Part shown: piece after piece, positions 33,420 to 43,629 of the stretch | Layout of the letters: every line of letters starts with the position of its first letter | Position numbering within the stretch: position 1 is the first letter of the stretch | Assembly (NCBI GenBank): GCA_030737835.1 | Contig: JAUJYN010000013.1 | Location: 3,957,354 to 4,021,353, forward strand | Source of the DNA: Acorus gramineus | Lineage: Eukaryota; Streptophyta; Magnoliopsida; Acorales; Acoraceae | Reading direction: 5' to 3' | DNA: 64,000 nt | Made by a program: the position numbers and the translations under genes | The notes under the pieces: generated by a model | Database searches by the model: none | What the model saw: only the letters and a program-made list of their open reading frames with translations | What the model was told of the DNA's origin: nothing

Positions 33420-35340
33420 ATTAGCTATGTTATCTAAACAATGTCCTTAATATGTATGTTTTTTATGTTTTATGAACACAGTCTATGTATGTTCTATTAT
33501 TCAGTATGTAGGGTAGCTTTATGATGTGTTTATGTATTTGAACAATGTTCTATGGATGCTTTCTGTTTCATAGGTGGGTATTATTATGAATGTGTGGAAA
33601 CATGTGTTTGTTGGGTTTATGTATTATGCTCTATTAATGTGGATGCTTGTGTTTGTTTGGGTTAGGATATGATTAATGTGTGGAAACATCGGTTTGTTAG
33701 GTTGTATTATGAATGTGTATTATGTATTATGAATGTTTTTGCTTTTCTTGCATTTCTTACTTTTCTTTTACTTTATAGGAAGGCTGCATTCAGATCCATC
33801 ATTCACCAGTCTTTCTAGATTAAAAATTTAAGAACCCAAATAAATAGAATTTAGCAGATCCTATCAATATGTGTGTTCACCTCACTTATGATTCCATTAG
33901 GTCCATTCAATGTGATTACACCACATCTGAGGCATAATCACATCTTTTTGAATTTAAAAGCATAAATTATATGAACTATCATTGCTATTAAATGAAACAA
34001 ATGGATGAGCTAACATAAAAAATTGCTGTAATTAGGGTCTTGAAGCTCATCTCTCTTCATCATAGAACAATAGAAATAAATATAACAGGGTAAAAAAAAA
34101 AAAAAGCTCTTTCCAGAGTGAATGGTCAAGTGTGACTGAGATAGTAGTTAAAAAAAACATCAATTGCATGCTTGACCATTCACCAGTCATATTATATTTC
34201 AGCATTTCTTTAAGCCGACAAGCAAACCTCTGCTGATGCACATTGGACTACTCTATTTCTATTCAAACATTGACAAATTTGCTGTGATTTTGTTTTGGCT
34301 GAATAAATGGTGATTAGTCTTCAATCCACACATATCAAGAATTATAAGGGATCAAGTCAAATTGGGAATCTGAAATTTGTGCATTAAGGGTACATATGTG
34401 ATTGCTTAAATTTGTTTTAAGGACTAACCGCTTATGCAGTTATTCTCCTATGCATCGGCAAGAGTGACCAGTTTAGAAGGAAGTGTGTTCATTTTTTTGA
34501 AGGGGATGCATCTCAAAACTTCTTTATCACATAGATCAGATTCTTTATCATATTGAAACTCAGTGGAATTCTATAAACTGTGGATCATTTCTTCAATGCA
34601 ACTACAACTCATATTCTAGTTGTTATATTTCTCTTTCTTTTCTGCATATCTCTAAAGATGAGACTCAATTTATTTTTATTATGACAAAGACATAATAAAG
34701 ATCTCATTTATTTTTATTATGTTTCAATATGACAAAGACACAATTTATTGTTATTTATATGTCTCAAAAATAGAGAGAGCCATTGGACTATTGGAGGCTT
34801 AGCACATAATTGTGTGAATACACTCATGAAAATATGCAACAGCACATGTGGTTAGATGGTTCGCAGTCTGCCTTCCTGGTTCCATAAAGTTCATAACAAG
34901 CCTCCAGACATGATTCGAGCCATGGTACTCTGCGCAGGGACCCAACACCACCTTCACCACCTCATTTGTGTTTATAGCATCAGCTACAACAACCATCAAA
35001 CAAAAACAGACTAGGGGATTGACATAAGACATACCAAATGTTAGGAGCTTCTCTTCATAGGGAAGGGATAGGGAAGGGATATTAATTATGTTATTATGAT
35101 TATAGTGTGGGTGAAAGTGAGTGAGCTCCTTGGGGTCCCTTGCACCTTTACTAGAGTTGATAATATGTGGGACTCTTTCTGCTGATAATCACTAATGTTG
35201 ATTATAGTCAATTATATATTGATATAAGGGATGTACATGAAATATCTTTTAAGAGCATGTGTCATGTTGACTTTTGCTTGCCGTATTTGTTATATATATG
35301 CGAAGCTTATATTGTTTGTGAATGTATTCTTTAAGGTATT
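33420..35340. other. Harbinger internal spacer
   Basis: AT-rich sequence between ORF1 and the transposase. Bases 33580-33740 hold imperfect repeats of ATGTGTGGAAACAT and ATTATGAATGT. Bases 34120-34190 contain GAATGGTCAAG and CTTGACCATTC, a possible hairpin. One minus-strand frame (34799-35032) is listed separately. Confidence 0.5.
34799..35032 (-). CDS. Unrecognised 77-codon frame inside the Harbinger element
   Basis: A minus-strand frame opposite to the transposon genes. It has a hydrophobic start (NPLVCFCLMVVVADA), then a composition that looks coding-like, with VVKVVLGPCAEYHGSNHVWR and HLTTCAVAYFHECIHTIMC. The cysteines and histidines are suggestive but match no family I know. It may be one exon of a captured host gene or a chance frame, since the surroundings are AT-rich and this stretch is not. 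I see no promoter or further exons. Confidence 0.25.
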   Translation of the reverse strand: MSYVNPLVCFCLMVVVADAINTNEVVKVVLGPCAEYHGSNHVWRLVMNFMEPGRQTANHLTTCAVAYFHECIHTIMC

Positions 35341-35344
35341 ATGA

Positions 35345-36593
35345 ATGTGGACTTCACAGAATATCATCATCTTCCTCCTTATTGTGTATTACATACATCA
35401 CAAGTTTGGTCAACGTAGGGTGCCAAGAGCAGTGCGTGATGGGGTTCTAAGTGGCCATGATTATGTTGATGGAATACTTAGGGGCCATCCACACCCATGT
35501 CAAGAATTATTTCGCATGGATCAACATGTGTTCCGACGATTGGCAGATTTATTCAGGAGGGAAGGTTGGTTGGAGGACACAAGGAACATGTGGATCGAAG
35601 AACAGTTAGCTATATTCCTCACTATCATTGGACACAATTCAACAAACAGATATTGTCAGGACCGTTTTCAACATTCTGGGGAGACCATATCCCGTCAGTT
35701 TAGGGAGGTCCTATCGGCATGCTTGAAATTAAGCAAGTTGATTATTCATCCACCCGATTTGTCAAAGACACCCATCCAAATATTGAACAATCATCGATTT
35801 TACCCAGCGTTCAAGGTAATAAACATTATCCTTTCTTGAATGTACTTCAACTGCGTATCCCTCATATTCTAGTTTGGAAGTTTAATCATATGGGTAATTA
35901 AACATTGATATGTAGGATTGTGTTGGAGCTATAGATGGAACTCTTGTCCACGCGATCATAGAGACAGAGAGTCAAGTTCCATTCCGGGGGCGCAAGGGGG
36001 AATGCATGCAGAATGTTCTTGCTATCTGCTCCTTCGACATGCAGTTCACCTATGCTGAGGCTGGTTGGGAAGGAACGGCGCACGATTCACGTATCCTTTC
36101 CGAATGCATCCGAGACCCTTCAAGGAATTTTCCAATGCCACCTCCAGGAAAATATTATGTAGCTGACGCAGGGTATAGCAACAATAGGGGATTCCTCACA
36201 CCATTTCGGAACGTGAGGTATTGGTTGGGTGATTATAGGGGCAGATCAGCACCACAAAATAAGGAGGAGCTATTCAATTTTTATCACTCTTCATTGCGCA
36301 ATGTCATAGAACGCACTTTTGGAGTGTGGAAAGCGCGATTCCCCATACTGAAGAAGATGGCATCTTATTCTTTTGACATGCAGGTACGGATCGTCATTGC
36401 AACAATGGCTATCCATAATTATATTCGAAGGGAAAATCAGGCTGATACCCTCTTTCGCGAATTCGAAAACACGAATACAGATGAGGACCGTAGCGCTGAA
36501 ACACTATATGCCCCATTCCAACCGGAGAGAGATCAGATAGAAATGAATAGAACCCGGGATCAGATAGCCGATCTACTAATGGCTAGGCGCTAG
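35345..36593 (+). CDS. PIF/Harbinger DDE transposase (HARBI1-like nuclease)
   Basis: Two exons, 35345-35815 and 35916-36593, join in phase at GT-AG to give 382 residues. Residues 60-140 form the helical region before the nuclease (FRMDQHVFRRLADLF, SGETISRQFREVL). The DDE-4 nuclease keeps all three acidic residues: D164 in GAIDGTLV, D241 in YVADAGYS and E289 in RNVIERTFGVWK, with 47 residues between the last two as usual for this superfamily. The end (NRTRDQIADLLMARR) is intact. Its length fits HARBI1-like proteins, and the lack of stops suggests recent or continuing function. It would cut the element ends together with the ORF1 protein. ATG 35345 is taken as the start because it is the first in this frame. 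Confidence 0.93.
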
Positions 36594-36690
36594 GGGTTTT
36601 TTTTTTCTTGTATCCACGCCCGTGTTTATGCCCTGTTGTAATATTAGTTCTTGTAACAATCCTGTATAATATTGTAATATTTTTGATAGC

Positions 36691-37122
36691 ATGAAGAACG
36701 AAAATTCAGAGATTGAGTGCGCCTGTGGACGAGGACCGATGGTCCTCTTGATGGCTAGGACTTCCAAGAACTATGGCCGATGGTTTTTGAGGTGCCCAGC
36801 AAGATTGGTAAGTTTTTCAACAATGTAAACCTCTTGAATTGCTAATTATGTATTTAAACATGCTTGTGTTGTTTAATGTGTGATATACTAATGTTGTCAT
36901 TCATGTAATCAGGAACACCCACAATGCTTTGTGTGGGTTGATGAAGTGCGTCGGGCGCACGGACCAGAGGCTTACCAGGTGCCAGCTCAGGAGAAGGTTG
37001 AGAAGGCCGTCGCAGTTCAACGCCCTATAGGGATACTCATCTTTGGATGTTGTTCATGCATATGTATCATATTGATGGTGTTTGTGATCTTTTTTTTGCT
37101 TGTACTCTTGGCCATCAAATGA
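36691..37122 (+). CDS. GRF zinc-finger protein with C-terminal membrane segment, third gene of the Harbinger element
   Basis: Two exons, 36691-36807 and 36913-37122, join in phase at GT-AG to give 108 residues, starting 97 bases after the transposase stop. Residues 10-50 are a GRF-type zinc finger: CACG, then TSKNYGRWFLRCP, then CFVWVDE, with the cysteines at 10, 12, 35 and 44 and the conserved N-x-G-R and W-x-D. Residues 78-107 are a strongly hydrophobic segment (ILIFGCCSCICIILMVFVIF and on), so the protein is probably tail-anchored. Small proteins of this layout are numerous in plants (the At4g04775-like group), and their function is unknown. Known GRF fingers bind DNA in repair proteins. 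Its place inside the terminal repeats, on the same strand as the transposase, suggests it moves with the element. Confidence 0.85.
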
Positions 37123-37861
37123 CTGTAGAAGTTGGATTATGAAACCAGCACTGTAATGTAAATATTTACTGATCTTGGACTTTGTCTTTTATTTGAGAAT
37201 GTTGTAACATACTCATGTGGCTATCTATTGTAGAATGAAAAACATATGTAGCATGAGTATTACCTTTTGATGGTTTAGAAATTTGATGATCTACAGGTTT
37301 TTATTTCTGAATCATATAGTGGCAATATTATTCTCTTGTATTTATAATGTGTAGCATGACAGGATATGCCACTTTGTATCAGGTTCTAGGTGAGAGTTGT
37401 AAAAAAAATTATTCAGGTATGTGATTATAAGGGATCATTTCAAAATTGGTAAATATAGATTGCATATTTACAACCCTTCTTAAAAGTCATTATGTCTTGA
37501 GTTAATTTTTTGTAAATCTATATAAGCTTGTATAGGGTTCTAATAAGTAATGAATCTGTAGTATCTAGCCATTTATTAATTAGACATTTAATAAATTGAT
37601 TTTTTTTAATAAAAGGAAAAATAAGCAAGTTTTCAACCAAACACCAAATTACATTCAGCACTTATTAAATGGACCAAAACACCCTTGTCATAAGCTCTAC
37701 TCTTCAGTACTGAACCAAACACACTTATTGCAATAAGTGCTTATAATTTCCGCTGAACCAAACAGTTTTTCTTCTGAACTGATTAAAACTTATCAGAACT
37801 TATACAATCTGCACTTATAAATCAGGACTTAAAATCAGCTATCCGCTGAACCAAACGGCCC
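37123..37861 (+). other. Harbinger 3' noncoding end with subterminal repeats
   Basis: No gene. The last 150 bases repeat CTGAACCAAAC three times (near 37713, 37753 and at the end, 37845). These are copies of the terminal word and candidate binding sites for the ORF1 protein. Paired words such as AAGTGCTTAT and ATAAGTGC could form hairpins. Confidence 0.65.
37844..37861 (-). repeat. Right terminal inverted repeat of Harbinger element
   Basis: CGCTGAACCAAACGGCCC, followed by TAA. Its reverse complement matches the left end with a one-base gap and one mismatch. Confidence 0.9.
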
Positions 37862-38104
37862 TAAGAGGCTGCATTTAAGACTATACAAAAAATCAAGGGT
37901 CCGTTTGGAAACACAGATTGAAAAGTAGCTTTTGGAATAAAGCTGCTTTTTAAGATGAATTTAACTTTTGACCTTTATGGGGATGCTTTTCTTTTAATCC
38001 AGGAATCCAGGACCCCAAGTATTAACAAAGCTTTTTTCCTCCGGGTCTTTCTAAAAACAAATTGAAAATGATGTCGGTGTGCAGTTTCACCCTTTTTTTT
38101 TTTA

Positions 38105-38395
38105 GGGTTTTTTAGTTTTTAGTCCCTGTAAACATATCTATTTAGGGATCGATCCCTTACTTCTTCATATTTTGATTTTAGTCCCTAGATTTAAAGGATA
38201 TGTTCATTTATAGTCCCTCTTAGAGACTAAAAACAAAACCAAATAATTTAGGGATAGGTCCCTCCCAGGGACTAAAAAGGAACATATCCTTTAAATTTAG
38301 GGACTAAAACCAAAATATAAAGAATTGAGGGATCGATCACTAAATCCTATGGTTTATGGGGACTTAAAAATAAGAATCCCTTTTTTTTTAAGTAT
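38105..38395. mobile_element. Foldback MITE, copy 1
   Basis: The left arm (about 38120-38212) and right arm (about 38278-38375) are inverted copies. Pairs include AAAGGATATGTTC with GAACATATCCTTT, AGGGATCGATCC with GGGATCGATCACT, and TTTTAGTCCCTAGATTT with AAATTTAGGGACTAAAA. The whole element can fold into one long hairpin. It has no coding capacity. Confidence 0.8.
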
Positions 38396-38534
38396 ATATA
38401 GTAACCCATTTAAGTATATATTGAGTGTATCAGAGTGCTCAAAACAAATAGAATGACAAAGGAAAATGATATGTCTAGAGTCTCCTGTGCAGCGACATTT
38501 GCCGTCCACAGTTTTTTTATAAAAAAAATATATG

Positions 38535-38812
38535 ATTTTTTATTTTTAAGTCCCCATAAAATATAGGATTTAGTGATCGATCCTTCACTTCTTCATATTT
38601 TAGTTTTAGTCCTCAGATTTAAAAAATATTTTCCTTTTTAGTCCCTCCCAAGAACTAAAAAAAATCAAATAATTTAAGAATATGTCCCTCCCAGGGATTA
38701 AAAAGGAACATATTCTTTAAATTTGTGGACTAAAACCAAAATATGAAAAAGTGAGGGATCGATCACTAAATCCTATAGTTTGTGGGTACTTAAAAATAAA
38801 AAACCCAAAAAA
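38535..38812. mobile_element. Foldback MITE, copy 2
   Basis: It has the same layout as 38105-38395, with matching arms (GATCGATCC..TTCATATTTTAGTTTTAGTCC and its inverse) about 150 bases further on. The two copies share central words such as GTCCCTCCCAGGGA. Confidence 0.8.
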
Positions 38813-39009
38813 AATATGCACTCTTCCATTAAAATATATATTGTTATATAAATTAAAGTATATAGTAAAATACAATAGTATATTTTTTCTCTTTGAAAAT
38901 AATGAAAAAAATGTATACTCCATACGCTATAATAGCATAGTATATATACACACTAAGCTATTATCTTATATGGGGCTGCAAAACAGACTTGAGTGTATCA
39001 GCGCTCATT

Positions 39010-39270
39010 TTTCATTAAGAAAATTTTAGACTCAGTCATTTTTTATCAACCAACTAAAACGCATACCACACATGTTTTTATTTTAAAAATAATAATAAAC
39101 ATCATCAAATAAGGTATATGCGTTGATTAAAAGTGTATATCGTTTCATTTTGACTGATATGAAACCATTTTTAGTAAATGTAAGAAAATATTTAATGAGG
39201 TATGTACATCGTTTGACGAGATATGTAAGAATATATTTTAAACTGTAAAAAAAACTAAGTGTAACAACGC
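39010..39270. mobile_element. MITE family 1 relative
   Basis: Left part TTTTAGACTCAGTCATTTTT, CATACCACACATGTTTTTAT; right part AAACTAAGTGTAACAACGCC, whose reverse complement GGCGTTGTTACACTTAG matches the GGGCGCTGTTACACTCAG end of the MITE at 61437. It is degraded and boundaries are approximate. Confidence 0.55.
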
Positions 39271-39338
39271 CCTTTTCATTTTCGTTTTTCTGGAAGTTGT
39301 TGCTTTCGTTTTCATTATTTAATGATGAACTCTTGGGG

Positions 39339-39858
39339 TAAGGTTGCAACTCGGGCGGTTGGGTTCAGGTTGACCCCAACCCGAACCCAACCCGAATTTT
39401 AAACTACTCAGCCCTAACCCGACCCAACCCGAATTTTAAACTACTCAGCCCTAACCCGACCCAACCCGATTTTCAACTAGAATTAGACCAACCCGAACCC
39501 AACCCGTAATTAAATAAACCAACCCGACCCAACCCGAATTGGATCAACCCGACCCAACCCGATTTTCAACCCAAATTGGATCAACCCGATCCAACCCGAA
39601 TTTCTAACAGAATGTGCAAATTAAATAAATCAACCCGACCCAACCCGTAAGATTAACTAGTTTTACCGAAAATTTGGACTACCCAAATTAGAAGCTAAAG
39701 AATGAACGGCCATGATCTTTTTTTTTAACTATTAGTTTACCCGATTTGTGAGTCAACCGAATTGACGAACCCGAACCCGATTTGGTCAACCCAATCCATG
39801 TAAAAATCGGATTCAACCCGTCGGATTCGGGTTCAACCCAACCCAAGTTGCAGCCCTA
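39339..39858. mobile_element. hAT-like MITE built of AACCCGACCC-type repeats
   Basis: The ends TAAGGTTGCAACTCGGG and, reverse-complemented, TAGGGCTGCAACTTGGG are inverted repeats that continue into GGTTGGGTT. The flanks TCTTGGGG (39331-39338) and CCTTGAGG (39859-39866) match at six of eight positions, as for an old hAT target duplication. The body consists of AACCCGACCC and AACCCGAATT words with two 36-base direct repeats near 39396 and 39432. There is no coding capacity. Confidence 0.7.
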
Positions 39859-40728
39859 CCTTGAGGAAGCTGTTGGGGAAGTTGTTGCTTTCATTCTCCT
39901 AGGAAATGCATGAGGTGGTTATGAAACTTCCTTCCCATATAATTAAACCTAACAGCACATACAGGGTTTCATTCAATTACTAGTATTTTGAATAAAGATC
40001 AACTCAAAAAGTATACAAAAAAGTACACGTTGTTGATACAATACTTTTGATAATGTTATTAAGAATAAGAGTTTGACTGAATTGTATTGAATTTGATAGA
40101 GTTGTATTGGATAAGATCAAATCTCAATTAAATGATTTAATTAACAAACTCTATTGAAATTTGACTCTATACAAATTTAAGTCATCTTATGTCACGCCCC
40201 AGGGCGGCCGTCCCCGGGACGCGGCAAGTGTATATATAATATCAGAAACTACACAGGAAGTCAATAATATATCATACACAAACAACCAGAATGACACACA
40301 GACAACAAAGAGGCTGACATGATATATACACCAAATGCGGAAGCAAAAGACTGAATCTGTAAATAAACATACTACAGACTCGATACTCAATCATCTGTCC
40401 TGTGAGAGCCAATATACACAAATACAACTGAATATATACAAACGCGTGCCAAGCACGGAAATAAAATACATACAGTCAAGAAGGGATGCTGATAGCCTCT
40501 GGCACTCGCGGAACGTAGCGCTGCTCCGCTACTGAAGGAATCCCTCGGAAAGCTCCAACTGCTGCTCTGGCTCCGGCTCAGTGACAACTGGGGAAAACAT
40601 ATGCGAGGGGTGAGCCACACGCTCAGTGAACAGCACAACCCATGCATCACAGACAATATTGACCACAATTCAATCTTTATAATCCACAATCTCTTATTAA
40701 CAACCACAAAATGGTAACAAATAGTCAA

Positions 40729-41625
40729 ACCAGTGGGTCGCTCAATCGCCAACCCACTAGACCCTCACCCTACAACGGGTGACATAGGATTTTGGGACTG
40801 ATAATCATCCAATCACAACTCCAGTGGGTCGCTCATCGCCAACCCACTACACCCTCACCCTCACCCTACAATGGGTGACATAGGATTTTGGGACTGACTA
40901 GGCTGTTGGTCACCCTTGGTCCACCGATAGTCTCTCCTCCACTCCGTAGGCCGCTTGGCTTTCACCCACAACTTCAGCACAGTCCGTCACAAATATCGGG
41001 AGGCGCCTACTGATGGGAGCCCTCACCCCACAACTTTAGCACAGTCCGTCACAAATATCGGGAGGCGCCTACTGATGGGAACCCTTGGAAGGGACGGCCT
41101 TTCTAACGTTGGGGCAGTCTCTACCGGATCCAACGAAGAGAAACCGAACAGCCTATCCATACGCATATGATCCACTCGGATCCGCCGACTACGCATCTCT
41201 ACAATTCTAATGTCCTGAATTCCTCAGAATTCCTCCAGGGCGCATAACCAGGATGCGGGGAACGTGTACAATAATAGCAAGGTTGTAATATCAGTGGGGG
41301 AAAGGAACTTGGGAGGGCAGTGTGAGTTCCCGATATAGGACGCCCCGACAACCAAACAAGGAACACGGTGTATCCTAGCCCGGGTCTCACCGCTGTCCTC
41401 GCGAGGCCCCTCCCCTATAATATTCACTAAGATGCTAATAATCGTACAAGGGGGGGGGGGGTAAACCATTATTTAACAATTAGAGGTGTAGTATTATTGG
41501 GACAAGAACCTTGGGAGGGCAGCATGAGGTCCCGATACAGGACATCCCGACAACCAAACAAGGAACACGGAGCACCCTAACCCGGGTCTCAATGTTGACC
41601 TCGCAAGGCCCCTCCCTATAATATT
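40729..41625. repeat. Three pairs of internal direct repeats in the LTR-like element
   Basis: Pair 1, CCAGTGGGTCGCTC to TAGGATTTTGGGACTGA, lies near 40731 and 40822. Pair 2, CACAACTT(C/T)AGCACAGTCC to GCGCCTACTGATGGGA, lies near 40967 and 41028. Pair 3, CTTGGGAGGGCAG to GCCCCTCCC, lies near 41308 and 41510. They vary by a few bases each. Confidence 0.8.
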
Positions 41626-42039
41626 ATCTAAAGCATGCAATTAACATATACTAGCATTTAATTTAATAAATAAACTAGTAGGACACAGGCCAAGGCTTCC
41701 TAGCATGAGAACAGGGGGACATGATGCATGGCTCATACACATATCCTAAGGGTGCAAGTCCCTAACATACAAGTCTAGGGTAACATGCATTCTACATTTA
41801 AATCATGCTCGCATGAAATACACTTTACAACCGGTTAATATAAATCCATGGTGCCCCAGGAGAGGTCGGTATACGCCCAAATGCGTATAACGCCTTTCTA
41901 CTGGGTTGGATTGTCCCACTCACCGGAATCCGGGTCGTCGCGCGACCGCCCGTCAAGATCTGCAAGACAGACATTTATACGGTGAGTTAAAATACATAAA
42001 TACATCAAAATACTCTAAAATACTCAACACTCGGACAAA

Positions 42040-42990
42040 CGTACATACGGCCCGTACGCACGCGTATCCGAGCATCCCGACTCACTCCCGAACCCACCGG
42101 GCAGCCGCACGCACGGCCACCCGCCTCGGGCGCACAGCCGAGTCCCGGCCCGCGCGCCAAGGCGCCCTGCCGAACTCAGCCCGCACGCCCGGACAGCCTG
42201 CCGAGCCACCCGGGTGCACCGCGCGCCCACTGCGCCCCGCCGCAGCAGCCCGCGCGCACCCCGCACGCACCCGCGCGTACCCCGCGAGCACACCGCACGC
42301 CCCGCGCGCACCACCAGCTCCGCCCCGCGCGCACTCCGCGCCTCTGCAGTGCCCAGCGCCCAGCGCTCAACACCCAGCATCCGCGACCAGCTCCCAACGC
42401 CCAGCGCTCAACACCCAGCATCCGCGACCAGCTCCCAACGCCCAGCACTCGGGACCCTCACCCAGCGCCCACGCGCACGCCCGCGCAACACGTGCCCAGC
42501 GCGCCTGGCAGCACGCGCCCAGCGCGCCTGCCAGCCTGCCCGCGCTGCCTGCCTGCGCGCATCGCCGAGTGGCCCGAGCACCTCTCGCCTGTACGCCTGT
42601 GCACTGCCCGCCTGATGCCCGAGCGCCCCCTGCCAGCTGCCCGAGCATGGCCTGCCCAGCCGGCCTGCCCTGCTCGCACAGCCCGCAGCCATCCTACCCG
42701 AGCTAGCCCTGCTAGTCTACCCTGCGCGCCCCACACGCCCAGCACCCGGCACGCCCAGCGCCAACCCGAGCGCACGCCCGCGCGCACGCGCGTGCGCGCC
42801 CTGCCGCTGCACGCCTGCTGCGCCTGCCTGAGCACCGCCTGTGCTGCCTGCTGCCCGGGACTGCAACCCCCATGGCCGAGCACCTCTACCACCCACCTCC
42901 GGCCACCAATGGCCTCCGACCACCACCCCACCGCCGCCAACGGCCACCCACAGCCGCCGACCACCACCCAACCCCAAAACCAACCTCCTA
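42040..42990. other. GC-rich low-complexity core
   Basis: Dense CGCGC, GCCCG and CCAGC words, including a direct repeat of CCCAGCGCTCAACACCCAGC near 42358 and 42401. The lack of stop codons in several frames on both strands follows from the composition. The Pro/Ala/Arg-rich translations are not credible proteins. Confidence 0.75.
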
Positions 42991-43629
42991 ACATACATCT
43001 AAGCATGAAAAGAGAGGAAAAAGGGCTTACCAAGGGGAGGAAGGGAAGTCCGGTTGCTCTCCGCGCACCGAAACCTTTCCCCAAAGGCTTCCAACGCCCG
43101 GATCTCTCTTGGCCTCCGAAATGGCCCAAAACAGAGGAGAAGAGAGGGGGGGATGGAGGGGCCAAACTTCTCAAAATCCGGATTTGAAAGCACCGGGGTG
43201 TAGATCGGGACCCGATCTACACTTTCTATGCTTTGGGTTTTTAGTTTCAAGCCCTCCAAGGGGCTCAAAACCAAGAAAAATGGAGAAGGGGAGAGAGGGA
43301 GCTCAAGGAGGAAGAAGATGAATAGTGCCAATCTAATTTTAGCTTTCACTTATAAAGCAAGTCACTTAAAATACCCGGATACGCCCCGGAACTGCAAAAT
43401 TTCGAAAACGTTACCGGAATTCGATGAAATTTTCGTGAGAGGCCTAAAATGGCACCAGGACACCAAATATGCAGTTAGATTTTCAATCGGAGTCCTCTAA
43501 CTCAGGACGATAGCTAACAGTCTAAAAATTAGCGGTTCCGATCGAAAACCGAAAAAAAAAATGAAAAACTGCCAAAACGCTCCAACGGTTACCAGCAGGT
43601 TAAAAGTGACACATATATAACATCTTATC

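Larger units (their letters stand above)
30066..37861 (+). mobile_element. PIF/Harbinger DNA transposon, apparently complete
   Basis: A 7796-base element flanked by TAA at 30063-30065 and 37862-37864. The left end GGGGCTGTTTGGTTCAGC pairs with the right end, which reads GGGCCGTTTGGTTCAGC when reverse-complemented. It carries the two genes expected of this superfamily on the plus strand, a Myb/SANT-like protein and a DDE transposase, plus a third small gene for a GRF zinc-finger membrane protein. All three keep open frames across plausible introns. Copies of the TTTGGTTCAG end word recur inside the right terminal region. Confidence 0.93.
40190..43611 (-). mobile_element. Solo-LTR-like repeat with a GC-rich core
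   Basis: Plus-strand ends are TGTCACGCCCC and AAAAGTGACA, so it starts TG and ends CA with the inverted word TGTCAC. On the minus strand it ends GGGGCGTGACA, which resembles plant Ty3/gypsy LTR ends. It has internal repeats (listed separately), a 10-G run at 41451 and a core above 70% GC at about 42040-42990, where many long overlapping frames occur on both strands. No retroviral protein is encoded. A CATCTTAT word borders both sides (40183-40190 and 43621-43628) but does not abut the right end, so the boundaries and class are uncertain. Confidence 0.55.

Noticed and set aside
39339..39858. Interstitial telomere sequence
   Set aside because: The unit is AACCCG or CCCGACCCAA, not the plant telomere unit CCCTAAA, and the block has its own inverted ends and flanking duplication.
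41906..43187. Several long open frames on both strands in the GC-rich core
   Set aside because: They overlap each other in up to five frames, are made of Pro, Ala, Arg and Gly, and follow from high GC and short repeats. No domain, start context or splice structure supports any of them.
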